DNA from: Thalassoglobus sp. JC818
Lineage (GTDB): Bacteria > Planctomycetota > Planctomycetia > Planctomycetales > Planctomycetaceae
Direction of reading: 5' to 3'
DNA: 64,000 bases
Assembly: GCF_040717535.1 (NCBI RefSeq)
Contig: NZ_JBFEFI010000001.1
Coordinates: forward strand, 1-64,000
The notes beneath the pieces are model-generated. The model saw only the letters and a program-made list of their open reading frames with translations, had not been told where the DNA came from and did not search any database. Positions 35,185-47,201 of the stretch are shown here, piece by piece. Within the stretch, counting starts at the first letter, position 1. Every line of letters starts with the position of its first letter. The translations under genes were made by a program, and so were the position numbers.

Positions 35185-36663
35185 ATGGCGAACTCGAGCG
35201 CACATTCTCTGAAAGAGCAACTGGCGATTCTTCGTGCGATCTTGCAAACGGCAGTTGATGCGATCATCACGATCGACTCGCGGGGGACGATTCGACATGC
35301 AAACGCGGCTGTCTCAAATCTGTTTCAGTTTTCGCAGGAGGAGTTGATCGGGAACAATGTGTCGATGCTTATGCCTTCCCCGTATCGCGAAGAGCATGAT
35401 GGCTATATCGAGAGCTACCTGAGGACTGGCGAAGCCAAAATTATCGGAATTGGCCGCGAGTTGATTGCACGAAGGAAAGATGGAAGCCCCATCCATATCG
35501 ATCTTGCAGTCAGCGAAGTTCGAGTCGGCGACGAGATGTTATTCACCGGCATCATTCGAGACATGACCAGTCGAAAACTTGCCGAAGAAATGGCTCAGCG
35601 GGAGCGTGAGTTTGCCGACAACCTTCTGGCCACAGCAAGTTCAGCTGTAGTCGTCCTGAATGTTCATGGACGGATTGCCAAAATCAATCGATTTCTTGAA
35701 GACCTCAGCGGATTCGCGACTGCTGAAGTTCAAGGACTTGATTGGTTCGAAACGTTTTTGCCTTCAGAAATTCGCGATCAGCAGCGACGATTGTTCGAAA
35801 ATGTGCTCTGCGGAGCATCTCTGCAAAGCAACATCCACGACATTCAAACACGCTCAGAGGAGATCCGAACTCTGACCTGGTCTGCTCAGGCGCTGCACGA
35901 CGCGGATGACGTTCGAGAAGGTGTGTTGGCCATTGGCAACGACATCACTGAGCTCAAACACGCTGAAACTCGACTGATCGAGCGTGAGCGTCTCGCAGCC
36001 ATTGGCCAGATGGTCACAGGACTTGCCCACGAAAGCCGAAATGCTTTGCAGCGAGCCAGAGCGGCACTCGACGTCCTGGAACTCGACGCACATGACAACT
36101 CGTTGAAGTTGGTGACTCAGAGTCAAGAAGCACTTGGTGAATTGCAACGTCTTTACGAGGAAGTACGCAACTATGCAGCCCCCATCATTCTTGACTTGGC
36201 CGACATTGATATCGTTCGGCTCTGTCAGCAAACGTGGAATCACCTGACCGGAGCCAATTCAGCTGTTCCGGTGCAACTGAAGATGGACAACCAACTTGTC
36301 GCCAAGACGATTCGTTGTGACGCGAGCCGAATGGCACAGGTCTTCAGGAATGTTTTCGAGAACGCCCTCGCGGTATCTCCGGCAAACTCCGAAGTGTGTG
36401 TGAACCTCACTGATTTTAACGTCAACGGCAAGCGTGTTATCGAAATCCTAATCGACGACTTTGGTCCAGGTCTGACTGATGAACAGTCGAAGAAAATCTT
36501 TGAACCGTTCTTTACGACGAAAACCAAAGGGACCGGACTCGGGATGCCGATCTGCAAACGAATCATCGAAGCTCATGATGGTGAGATCACAGCCCGAAAT
36601 TCCGATTCAACAACGGGAACAAGGGTCCGCCTTGCGATAATCGACAATCAGCAACGCTCTTAA
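35185..36663 (+). CDS. FixL-like oxygen-sensing PAS histidine kinase
   Basis: The protein has 492 residues and is soluble, with two PAS domains (about 15-130 and 140-260) and a HisKA/HATPase core. The first PAS carries the FixL haem signature: PSPYREEHDGYIESYLRTG with His71 as the proximal haem ligand and IIGIGRELIARRKDG with Arg91; the spacing of 20 equals His200/Arg220 of Bradyrhizobium FixL. His282 in GLAHESRNALQRA is the phospho-acceptor, and the ATP site shows NVFENALAVSP, DFGPGL and GTGLGM. It should autophosphorylate when deoxygenated and signal to the divergent NtrC-type regulator. No membrane segment was seen. Confidence 0.92.
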   Translation: MANSSAHSLKEQLAILRAILQTAVDAIITIDSRGTIRHANAAVSNLFQFSQEELIGNNVSMLMPSPYREEHDGYIESYLRTGEAKIIGIGRELIARRKDGSPIHIDLAVSEVRVGDEMLFTGIIRDMTSRKLAEEMAQREREFADNLLATASSAVVVLNVHGRIAKINRFLEDLSGFATAEVQGLDWFETFLPSEIRDQQRRLFENVLCGASLQSNIHDIQTRSEEIRTLTWSAQALHDADDVREGVLAIGNDITELKHAETRLIERERLAAIGQMVTGLAHESRNALQRARAALDVLELDAHDNSLKLVTQSQEALGELQRLYEEVRNYAAPIILDLADIDIVRLCQQTWNHLTGANSAVPVQLKMDNQLVAKTIRCDASRMAQVFRNVFENALAVSPANSEVCVNLTDFNVNGKRVIEILIDDFGPGLTDEQSKKIFEPFFTTKTKGTGLGMPICKRIIEAHDGEITARNSDSTTGTRVRLAIIDNQQRS

Positions 36664-36687
36664 TAATACATTCAAACGGAGTTGACT

Positions 36688-37122
36688 ATGAAACGTTTCG
36701 TAAAATCACTCGTGTTGCTTTCCGCAACCTGCGTGATCGTGATGACGATGTTAGACGCGTGCGCTCAAAACGTTGCGCCAATCCCGACCGAGACAAAACG
36801 AGACGCGATTCGCAACTCGATGCAATCTAAGTCGAAAGCAGCCCAGTCGATATTGCCGGCGCTCGTCATGAATGACTTCGCTGCCATCGAAGCGACAGCG
36901 GCAAAGCTGAAACAAACAAGCTTGCAATCGCCGGAAGATATCGAAGGTGACCAGACCGAGAACGAAATTTTCAGACATTTCCGTCTCGAATTTCTGCGAT
37001 TGTCGACGCAGCTTGAACAAATGGCAAAGGACGAGAATCTTGAAGGCGCTGCGTACGCTTACGAAAACCTGACAGCCAACTGCCTCGCCTGCCACAGCTA
37101 TTTAAATAATCAATCTGAGTGA
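36688..37122 (+). CDS. cytochrome c'-like periplasmic protein
   Basis: The product has about 144 residues. It starts with a signal peptide (FVKSLVLLSATCVIVMTML) and has a single C-terminal haem motif, NCLACHSYL, after a mostly helical middle. This is the layout of class II cytochromes (cytochrome c'), where the CxxCH is near the C-terminus of a four-helix bundle. Cytochromes c' bind NO or CO or act in electron transfer. ATG 36688, preceded by ACGGAG, is preferred over the TTG at 36682. It follows the sensor kinase by 24 bases and may be in its operon. Confidence 0.82.
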   Translation: MKRFVKSLVLLSATCVIVMTMLDACAQNVAPIPTETKRDAIRNSMQSKSKAAQSILPALVMNDFAAIEATAAKLKQTSLQSPEDIEGDQTENEIFRHFRLEFLRLSTQLEQMAKDENLEGAAYAYENLTANCLACHSYLNNQSE

Positions 37123-37221
37123 GTTAGATTACAACGCAGTCTTGCGTCGTAAGGCCATATGCCCGGCCGCAGGGGAGGGCGTGGGCAACATTTTTCGAAA
37201 GAGTTCCAATAGCCTCGCAAT

Positions 37222-37259
37222 AAAAAAGTGGGACAAGATCGATTCGACCTTGTCCCACT
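37222..37259 (-). terminator. intrinsic terminator of katG
   Basis: AGTGGGACAAG (37227-37237) pairs with CTTGTCCCACT (37249-37259) around an 11-base loop. Read on the minus strand, the stem is followed by a run of T (A-run at 37222-37227 on plus), 36 bases after the katG stop. On the plus strand there is no T-run, so it serves katG. Confidence 0.85.
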
Positions 37260-37294
37260 CATCGGGGAGAGTAAACGATTGTTCTGAAGAGATC

Positions 37295-39922
<2,628 letters not shown>

Positions 39923-40804
39923 ATGGAACTTGATCAACTGCGATATTTCCTGAAAGTTGCTGAGAGAGGCAACTTCACTCGTGCTGCTGAAGATCTGATG
40001 ATCTCTCAACCTGCGCTGAGCCGTTCGATACAGAAGCTGGAAGAGGAACTCGGGCAACCAGTCTTTGAACGCAAGACTCGCTCGGTTTCACTGACAGATG
40101 CAGGAACGCTTCTACAAGCCCGAGCACAGCAGGTGCTTTCCATCCTGGAAGACACCAAGGCGGAGATCACGGACGATCGGGAAAGTGGTCGCATTCGAAT
40201 TGGTGCCATCCCCACGATTGCCCCGTTCTTTCTGCCCGACATCTTGCGACAGTTTTCCGCAGAGTTCCCGAAAGCGAACGTGATTGTTCAGGAGAACACA
40301 ACCGACAACTTGATCAAAAGCTGTACACAAGGTGAAGTCGACCTGGCCATTCTCGCGTTGCCGATCCCAGCGAAGTACTTGGAAGTGGAAGAGCTATTCG
40401 ACGAAGAGCTCTTTCTTGTCCTTCCTCCGGATCATCCTCTCGCTGCAAAGAAAGCCATTCGGCTGAGTGATGTCGAACCGCTACCGTTTGTTCTACTCGA
40501 CGAAGCTCACTGCCTGTCTGACAACATCGTCTCATTCTGCCGCCAGCGCTCTTTTCAACCGGTCTCAGTTGAGAAGACAAGCCAACTGGCAACCGTCCAG
40601 GAATTGGTTTCACTGTCACATGGTGTGTCGATGATTCCCGAAATGGCAAAACGCATCGATCAAAGCGATCGCCGAGTCTACCGCTCATTCTCGGGTCGAA
40701 AACCAACACGCACCGTGGCAGTCGCATGGAATCCATACCGGTTCCAAAGCCGACTGCTGGAAGCTTTTCGCGAACGATTGCGGGAAAGAAAATCAAAACG
40801 CTGA
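39923..40804 (+). CDS. oxyR: OxyR-like LysR family peroxide sensor
   Basis: The protein has 293 residues, with a winged helix at the N-terminus ([39 protein letters not shown]) and a two-lobe effector domain. The hallmark redox pair of OxyR is present: Cys197 and Cys206 in [16 protein letters not shown], with the same spacing of nine as Cys199 and Cys208 in Escherichia coli OxyR. Oxidation of these by peroxide makes OxyR an activator. The divergent katG is the expected target, which supports the symbol. Confidence 0.9.
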   Translation: MELDQLRYFLKVAERGNFTRAAEDLMISQPALSRSIQKLEEELGQPVFERKTRSVSLTDAGTLLQARAQQVLSILEDTKAEITDDRESGRIRIGAIPTIAPFFLPDILRQFSAEFPKANVIVQENTTDNLIKSCTQGEVDLAILALPIPAKYLEVEELFDEELFLVLPPDHPLAAKKAIRLSDVEPLPFVLLDEAHCLSDNIVSFCRQRSFQPVSVEKTSQLATVQELVSLSHGVSMIPEMAKRIDQSDRRVYRSFSGRKPTRTVAVAWNPYRFQSRLLEAFRERLRERKSKR

Positions 40805-40956
40805 ACTGCGAATTTGAACGCACCTCAACGTCTCGTGTGAGGAGAAACTATCAGCTCAAACTCAAGGCGATTTTGAAAGACTTCTGAGTTGCGTCAGAGG
40901 GAACGCGATTTTGTATTTACAACAGTTTGTCCGCGTTCACGTATGTCAGGTGGTAC

Positions 40957-42423
40957 TCAGTTGTTCTCACTGAGCAGAGCGTCGCAGCGATTTCTTAGGT
41001 TCTCGAGAGTTGCTCTGTGTTCGTCGAGCTCAGCCAGGTTCTGAAGCTGATCGGGATCAACGCGCAAATCGAACAGTTGTTCGAAAGGTGGATCAGGATC
41101 GGTGTATCTGGTGTAAGTGTGAGTTTTTGTACGGACGCCAATCGTTCTGGGAATCGCTCCTCGATGGGCATAGGGGTGGTCGTATAGAAAATCTTCTCGC
41201 CACTTCACTTCTGGGTCGTCATTCAGAGTTGTCAGGTCGCTTCCCGACATGTCCTCCGGAATTTCCAGTCCTGCCAGCGACAACATCGTTGCTGAAAAGT
41301 CCGTAGTAATCACCATGCGGTCCGTGGAATCTCCGCGCGGATTTCGGGGGTCAAAAAAGAATCCCGGAACACGCAGTGATGGTTCGTGCATGAGCCACTT
41401 CCCGGAAAGTCCGTGTTCTCCCTTGTAGTGCCCATTGTCGGAAGTGAATAGGACAACCGTATTCTCATCGAGTCCTCGATCCTTCAACAATTCAACAATT
41501 CGACCGACACCGATGTCCAAGCTGACGATTTGCCGATAGTAATCACGCATATGCCGATCGAACACGTCTTGATCCTGCACCAGTTTCATCCCCGAAGGAC
41601 GACCGAGTGATTGTTTGATAATCTCCGGTTCAAGCTCGGCGTTCTCCAAAGTAGCGGAAGCTGGTCGGGAAATCTCTTTCCCATCCGTCGCATGCTCAGT
41701 CACCGGATCCCAGTCTGTATGGGGCGAATGTGGTCCCTTGAAGAAGACCATCAGGCAGAATGGCTTGTCGGAATCGCGCCCATCCAGGAATCGCTCAACG
41801 TGCATCGGAGTGATTTCGGAGTCAACATGACTTGGATTCTCAAGATTCGCCAGCCCGATTCGGTTCCGGTATCCGACACGTCCTTTCGAATCGGCCGGAC
41901 AGTCGCAGAGGTCATCAAGCGGGCGGTCGAAGCCATTGAAATTGAGATACCGACACTCGTCGCCATGAAAGAAACAAGTCTGCATCGGTTGACCTGCCCA
42001 GTAGTCGAAGATCGCCGCACCTTCATGAGTCCGTTCCGGTGAGTCGCCAATGCCCCATTTGCCGAAGAATGCCGTTTGATATCCGGCGTTTCGCAGTCTG
42101 GCAGGGACCGTCTGTTCGAGTTGTTCAACGGTTAGAGTTTTATGGAAATCACTGATGCCATGACGTCCGGGATACTGTCCGGTCAACAGATTCGCTCGAC
42201 TGATGGCACAGATGGAAGTGTTCACGAAACAATTTCGAAACACCAAACCCTGCATCGCCAAACTGTCCAGATGAGGTGTTGCGACAGCGTCGTTGCCAGC
42301 ATAGCCGACCGCATCGTGCCGTTGATCGTCAGTGAAAATCATGACAATGTTCGGCCGTTCTGCCGCTGCGACTGTCCCTGTAAAAAATAGGCAGAGACAA
42401 GACACGCTGAATGCGAATTTCAT
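40957..42423 (-). CDS. secreted type I sulfatase with CAISR active site
   Basis: The protein has 488 residues. Signal peptide MKFAFSVSCLCLFFTGTVAA, then the sulfatase core: RPNIVMIFTDDQRHDAVG (metal Asp), and NTSICAISRANLLTGQYPGRHG with Cys72-Ala-Ile-Ser-Arg. The usual Pro of the C-x-P-S-R formylglycine motif is replaced by Ile. Further metal site in VVLFTSDNGHYKGEHGLSGKW. C-terminal LYDHPYAHRG and EQLFDLRVDPDQLQNLAEL are standard. It removes sulfate esters from a carbohydrate; substrate unknown. Its start overlaps the stop of the next upstream gene by 1 base (TAATG), so the two are coupled. Confidence 0.92.
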   Translation of the reverse strand: MKFAFSVSCLCLFFTGTVAAAERPNIVMIFTDDQRHDAVGYAGNDAVATPHLDSLAMQGLVFRNCFVNTSICAISRANLLTGQYPGRHGISDFHKTLTVEQLEQTVPARLRNAGYQTAFFGKWGIGDSPERTHEGAAIFDYWAGQPMQTCFFHGDECRYLNFNGFDRPLDDLCDCPADSKGRVGYRNRIGLANLENPSHVDSEITPMHVERFLDGRDSDKPFCLMVFFKGPHSPHTDWDPVTEHATDGKEISRPASATLENAELEPEIIKQSLGRPSGMKLVQDQDVFDRHMRDYYRQIVSLDIGVGRIVELLKDRGLDENTVVLFTSDNGHYKGEHGLSGKWLMHEPSLRVPGFFFDPRNPRGDSTDRMVITTDFSATMLSLAGLEIPEDMSGSDLTTLNDDPEVKWREDFLYDHPYAHRGAIPRTIGVRTKTHTYTRYTDPDPPFEQLFDLRVDPDQLQNLAELDEHRATLENLRNRCDALLSENN

Positions 42424-44441
42424 TAATTAGATTCCTTTTCCGGCCACGACATGAGAAGCTGCCCCTGTTCGTCGCCGAGCTGAAGTTCGGAGATCGTTGC
42501 TTTTCCGGGACCAGAACTGACGTCGATCCGCAACTGGTAGATGCGACTTTTCGTCGCCAAGTCCAGCGAGATTGATTGCCACTCTCCGTCCGCGACGACC
42601 GGGAAAGTCAGTCGTTCTCCCTTCGGCAATGTCCTTTCCGAGTCAGTCGTAAAAAACAGTTCGCCGCCATCTCGCGAGCCATCACGCAGTTTGAAAGTCA
42701 ACCGGTAGGGACCATTGGGCAAATCATGTCCCCTCAGGTCCATCGCAATGCCGGGATCTTCGCCTGTGAATTGCAACTGAAGCGTTCCATCTTCAAGAGT
42801 GAGTCGCGTATTCTTTCTGGCTCGAATTGGCTTGTTCGGCTTCCCACGGTTCTGTGAGCGTCGCCGCATGACCTGTTGGCCTTTGGAAGGGGCATCGCTG
42901 TCAAAGTTTGTCCATTCGCGGTGACGATGAGGCTCAGTTTTTTTATCGACAGGGGCATACACATTTGGTTTGGCATGCAATACACCTCGGGCCATGTTGG
43001 TCCAGGTCTCCACCATCTGCTGCACTCGTTCAGGTTCTGAGTGTGCCAGATTATGCAATTCGGCACGATCGTCGGCGACATGATACAGCTCCCAGGGACT
43101 GCTCTGAAAACTGACGATCTTCCAGTCACCATCTCGCAATCCACGATCCTTCGAGAACAGCAAGTGTATCGGGGAAGGACGTTCGATTTCATTCCCCTCG
43201 AAGAGCGGCAAGAGAGAGATGCCCGAAACCGGCCTTAATTCGCGAGCGGGCCACGTCTCAGGAACTTCGGCTCCCGCAACATCGGCGAGTGTCGGCATGA
43301 CATCGATCAAGTGAACTGGAGTATCAACGACCGAGCCCGGTGAGGTCTTTAGACCGGCTGGCCAATGTACAATCCCCGGAGTCGAAATTCCACCTTCGAA
43401 TTGATTCTGCTTGTAGTAGCGAAACGGGCTGTTTCTCATCCACGACCACCCCGTTGAATCCGCTAGAGATATGTCGCCAGTCGTCGGTTCGACATCCAGC
43501 AATGGTTTCTTGCGATCGTAAGGACAGGCTCCGTTGTCTGAGACGAAAAGGATTAACGTGTTCTCCAGCTCTCCACGACTCCGGAGGTCAGTGACAAGTC
43601 GACCGATCTCCTGATCGACCCGGTCGATCATGGCAGCGAGAGTCGTCATGCGGTTCGCTTCATACTTTTGGCGCCAGGGCTCCATGTCTTCCCACGCAAG
43701 GATATGGTCAGGACGCGGACTCTCCTTAAGAGTGGCAGGTAGTATTCCGATTTGCTTCTGTTTCGCGACTCGGGCTGCGCGTACTTTGTCCCAACCCTCG
43801 TCATAGCGACCTTTGTACTTGGCGTAGTCCTCGGGCAGCGCATGTAAAGGAGCGTGTGGGGCGTTGAAAGCAACGTACAGAAACCAGGGACTCTTCGTCT
43901 GGCGAGCTTCGCCGAGAAACTCAAGCGCGTAGTCGACGTTCGCAGTCGTTGTGTAAAATCCCTCTTTCGGAACCTGCCACTTTTCGCCATTGAGTCGAAA
44001 GGTATTATCGCCAGTGAAATAGTTGCACGCACCGCTGAGGTGGCCGAAGTACTTCTGGAATCCAAAATCTGTTGGCTGCCCATCGAGGTGCCACTTGCCT
44101 GTCATTGCCGTAAAATAGCCGGAATCAGCGAGCACTTCCGCAGACGTGACAGCATGAGTCAAGGCGGTATCCCCGGCAGCGATGCAATACTGACCTGTCA
44201 GCAATGACACCCGCGAAGAGTGACACTTCGCTGTGTTGTAAAACTGAGAGAAACGCAGCCCATTCGCAGCCAGTGCATCAAGATTCGGAGTGTCGATCTC
44301 GCTCCCGTAGCAACCGAGGTCCGAATATCCCAAATCGTCGACCATCATCACCAAGATATTCGGACGCGAGTCAGCTGCGTGGAGACACTCAGTCCCGAAC
44401 AGCGTGAAAAATACCACAGCCGTGCAAACAGCCAGTTTCAT
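42423..44441 (-). CDS. secreted arylsulfatase-type sulfatase with CHSSR site and C-terminal beta domain
   Basis: The protein has 672 residues. Signal peptide (LAVCTAVVFFTLFGTECLHA), metal site NILVMMVDDLGYSDLGCYG, then NTAKCHSSRVSLLTGQY with Cys73-His-Ser-Ser-Arg: Ser replaces the motif Pro. FVSDNGACPY is a further metal motif. After about residue 540 a beta-rich domain follows (LTLEDGTLQLQFTGED, GPYRLTFKLRDGSRDGGELFF), similar in pattern to the one in the sulfatase-glycosidase at 21.6 kb; it may bind carbohydrate. It is coupled to the sulfatase gene downstream by a 1-base overlap. Confidence 0.9.
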   Translation of the reverse strand: MKLAVCTAVVFFTLFGTECLHAADSRPNILVMMVDDLGYSDLGCYGSEIDTPNLDALAANGLRFSQFYNTAKCHSSRVSLLTGQYCIAAGDTALTHAVTSAEVLADSGYFTAMTGKWHLDGQPTDFGFQKYFGHLSGACNYFTGDNTFRLNGEKWQVPKEGFYTTTANVDYALEFLGEARQTKSPWFLYVAFNAPHAPLHALPEDYAKYKGRYDEGWDKVRAARVAKQKQIGILPATLKESPRPDHILAWEDMEPWRQKYEANRMTTLAAMIDRVDQEIGRLVTDLRSRGELENTLILFVSDNGACPYDRKKPLLDVEPTTGDISLADSTGWSWMRNSPFRYYKQNQFEGGISTPGIVHWPAGLKTSPGSVVDTPVHLIDVMPTLADVAGAEVPETWPARELRPVSGISLLPLFEGNEIERPSPIHLLFSKDRGLRDGDWKIVSFQSSPWELYHVADDRAELHNLAHSEPERVQQMVETWTNMARGVLHAKPNVYAPVDKKTEPHRHREWTNFDSDAPSKGQQVMRRRSQNRGKPNKPIRARKNTRLTLEDGTLQLQFTGEDPGIAMDLRGHDLPNGPYRLTFKLRDGSRDGGELFFTTDSERTLPKGERLTFPVVADGEWQSISLDLATKSRIYQLRIDVSSGPGKATISELQLGDEQGQLLMSWPEKESN

Positions 44442-44579
44442 GCAATTGCTCCTTTGAAGGTGGTGCGATTCTAATCAGCCATCATTGATTTGACCACCGG
44501 GTCGATCCCTCTCGCAGTTCCCAGCCAGATGCTGCTGAGTGACAGAGTGAAGGTGGAATGAGCCTCCGAGTCGCAGTTC

Positions 44580-45152
44580 TCAGAATCGTGCACTGAGTGT
44601 GGTCGTCGCCAACAGCATGGCAACAAGTAATGCGAGCGAAACGTATGCAACTCGTTCGTCAACACTGCCATTCGATTCGCCCAAACCGAATTTTGCCCCG
44701 AGTCCATGCCAGATGGCAAAACCGGTCGGCACAGTGATGATTCCGAACAACCATAGCAACCAAATTGGTGATCCATTTTGGAGCATGACACCTGCATCGC
44801 CGATCTTTTCGAACGATCCGATTCCAATTTAGGCACCATTCGCGATCATGCAAAAGCCTGCCAGGAATCGAGCAAGATTGTCACCGGGAATTCTGAATTT
44901 CCGAAAGAGGCCCCAAACTATAAGTGGCACCACAACACCAATGACCGGTCCAGCCCAAACAGTCACCAAAGGACTAGGATTCAGTGAAACGTCTGTTCGC
45001 GAAATGGCCAATGGATGGAGAACCACCTTCGTAATTGCCCCTCCCGTCGTGAGACCAGCGATGACATGCCCCAGTTCATGAATTGCCATGAAAGCAAGCC
45101 AGCAGAATGGAATGAACGAGGTGATCAGTATGAACTGGTTGAGCCGTTTCAT
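44580..45152 (-). pseudogene. M50-like membrane metallopeptidase gene interrupted by an in-frame TAA
   Basis: The first 107 codons encode membrane helices and the M50 zinc motif HELGH (FMAIHELGHVIAG), with the second-site-like WAGPVIGVVVPL. A TAA at 44829-44831 (minus) stops the frame after GFCMIANGA. The frame resumes without a shift for about 83 more codons: IGIGSFEKIGDAGVMLQNG, then a hydrophobic segment. A Tyr codon at the stop position would restore one continuous protein. This is either a recent nonsense mutation or a sequencing error; two separate peptides are less likely because the second lacks its own ribosome site. Confidence 0.65.
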
Positions 45153-45601
45153 TCCGCATCCTCAAGCGTGACAATGCGCAGATTCTTTAAGCTCCGATAT
45201 CTGATTTCCCATTACCTCAACACTCTTCACCTAGTGACAATTGTCTGACATTGGCAGCTGGTATCGTGACATAGCTCAACAATCTACTCATTCAGTGTGA
45301 AGCCAACTTGGCGTCCTAGATATAACACTCCGAACCAAAACCGGTATGCCTTTCATCTGCAACCGGAAAAATCGTCGCCACATCTGTCACGTAAGTCGAT
45401 ATGTCGCGCGATGTGTTCCCACCGGTCGACAATGTTAACTGCCAATGCGTTTCGTCGAATAGACAGCGATTGCAAACTCTTGGTTGTCGGGGATCACTTC
45501 TTCGTTGTCACGCAGCTCCAGATCACCTCTAAGTTTAACTCCTGAGTCGTCAACGAAGCGGGAACCTCTAACATCCAAAGAGTTCCCAGAAAACGAATCG
45601 C
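45153..45601. other. 449-base gap between divergent/convergent genes
   Basis: Between the interrupted M50 gene and the end of the DUF1552 gene I see no reading frame with protein-like content, no terminator with a T-run and no recognisable regulatory site. The short open frame at 45297-45545 on plus has a composition unlike the neighbouring genes and no ribosome site. Confidence 0.5.
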
Positions 45602-47188
45602 TTAGCCGTTAAGAGTGCCTGGGTCTTTTCCAAAGAGTGATTTGAGTTGAGTCACCTTGGTAATTGAGAGTTGGCCCTGTATCTCGGTTCCGGTACCTGT
45701 CAGGTTGATTGGAGTTCCACAGTGGTAGGGGAGATTGAACTGGTGAAAATCCCGAAATTCGACGTCTACTTTAACAGGCGACGCACCTTCCACATCGACA
45801 AAGAAAATACGGGCCTCGTTGAGGTCTTCCGAAAGACGCAAACGGCCCTGGACAGTGATGGTTCCTTCTTCGTGGCGAACCCAACTGTCGAAAGGTCGTT
45901 CCCGGAACGGTGTATAATCTGACGCATCGAGCCCAGGCAGTGGATGTGTGGAACCGGCGAAGGAGTCAACTTCGACACCGAACTTTTGCAGCAAAGCGAG
46001 ATGAAGCCGTCCCAGCTGTTGATTCTCGGAATAGCGGACATAGCGTCCCGTCTTGATCATGCCTCCACCTCGTCCCGCTAGAATGAGCGGAATGCGAGTA
46101 ACCGTGTGATTGTCGCTGTGGCCCATGCCCGATCCGAACAGGACCACGCTGTGATCGAGGAGTGTCCCGTGATGGTCCTTGTAGGACTTCAGTCGATTCA
46201 GCAGCGAGTCGAACTTCGCCATATGCCATAAACTAATCTTCATCAGCCCGTCGATATTCTCTCGCGAGAAGTTTCTGAAGAAGTGCGAGAGATAGTGGTG
46301 CTGTTCTTTAACACCCAGGAAATCAAAGATCATGCGGCTATTGCTGTTGCCCAGCATGTATGTGATGCAACGCGTGGAATCTGTCCACAGTGCCAGGGAA
46401 ATCAAGTCGAGCATCGATTCGACCTGTTCGTCCAGATTCCCCGGAATTGAAGGGCGCTGGAGTCCGTTCAACTCCGTCTTCGGCTGAGCGTTGGATTTCA
46501 TCGTTTGCAGTCGCTTCTCCGTTTCGCGAACTACAGTCAGATATTGTTCCAAGGTCTGACGATCTTCTTTGCCGGCCCGCCGAGCTAGTGATCTTGCATC
46601 ATCCGAAACTCGATCCAACAAGCTTGTCATTTCCTTCCGCTTGTCGGGGTGGCTCATCGGATTGCGAAACAGGCGATCGAAAACGAGTTGCGGATCGCTT
46701 TCGCGAGGAATGGCGTCTCCGTTTTGATCATAGGAGATATAGCTGCAACCGATTTGATTCGGGAAGAGCCCTTCGGTGGTCAACTCCAGTGATCGATGCG
46801 ACGTCCCATCACTGATTTGATCTGCAATAAGTTGATCGATCGAGGCAGAAGTTTTGTTTTCATGGTGCCCGCTCAGAAAACGCCGAGTCGAACTGGCGTG
46901 TGATGAGAAGCCGAAATCGCCCATGTTGTCCAGGATCAGCAGGTCGTCTTTATGCTTCGCGAAGGGTTGCATGAGCGGCGACATGCGGAAGTCAAATTCC
47001 TGCCCACCGTTGATGTTCCAACTCGGAGGATGAACACCGTTTGGCTTAAACAATGTCATGAACCGAACAGGAGGTTGCTCAGCGACAGCACCGGAAGCTT
47101 GACGTTCCATCAGATTTAAGAACGGCAGTGGAAGTGCCGCGCCGGCAGAGCTTCTCAGGAAAGTTCGTCGATCGATCTGCCAGTTCAT
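45602..47188 (-). CDS. DUF1552 family protein with Tat-type signal
   Basis: The protein has 528 residues. It opens MNWQIDRRTFLRSSAGAALPLPFL, with a twin-arginine signal (RRTFLR), so it is exported. DUF1552 motifs follow: RFMTLFKPNGVHPPSW, LILDNMGDFGFSSHAS, FLSGHH and VLFGSGMGHSDNHTVTRIPLILAGRGGG. DUF1552 proteins are nearly always beside DUF1592/1588/1585 cytochrome proteins in planctomycetes, as here; the function is unknown. A short beta domain ends it. It follows the DUF1592 gene by 13 bases and is co-transcribed with it. Confidence 0.92.
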   Translation of the reverse strand: MNWQIDRRTFLRSSAGAALPLPFLNLMERQASGAVAEQPPVRFMTLFKPNGVHPPSWNINGGQEFDFRMSPLMQPFAKHKDDLLILDNMGDFGFSSHASSTRRFLSGHHENKTSASIDQLIADQISDGTSHRSLELTTEGLFPNQIGCSYISYDQNGDAIPRESDPQLVFDRLFRNPMSHPDKRKEMTSLLDRVSDDARSLARRAGKEDRQTLEQYLTVVRETEKRLQTMKSNAQPKTELNGLQRPSIPGNLDEQVESMLDLISLALWTDSTRCITYMLGNSNSRMIFDFLGVKEQHHYLSHFFRNFSRENIDGLMKISLWHMAKFDSLLNRLKSYKDHHGTLLDHSVVLFGSGMGHSDNHTVTRIPLILAGRGGGMIKTGRYVRYSENQQLGRLHLALLQKFGVEVDSFAGSTHPLPGLDASDYTPFRERPFDSWVRHEEGTITVQGRLRLSEDLNEARIFFVDVEGASPVKVDVEFRDFHQFNLPYHCGTPINLTGTGTEIQGQLSITKVTQLKSLFGKDPGTLNG

Positions 47189-47201
47189 GATGACTCCCAG
47201 G

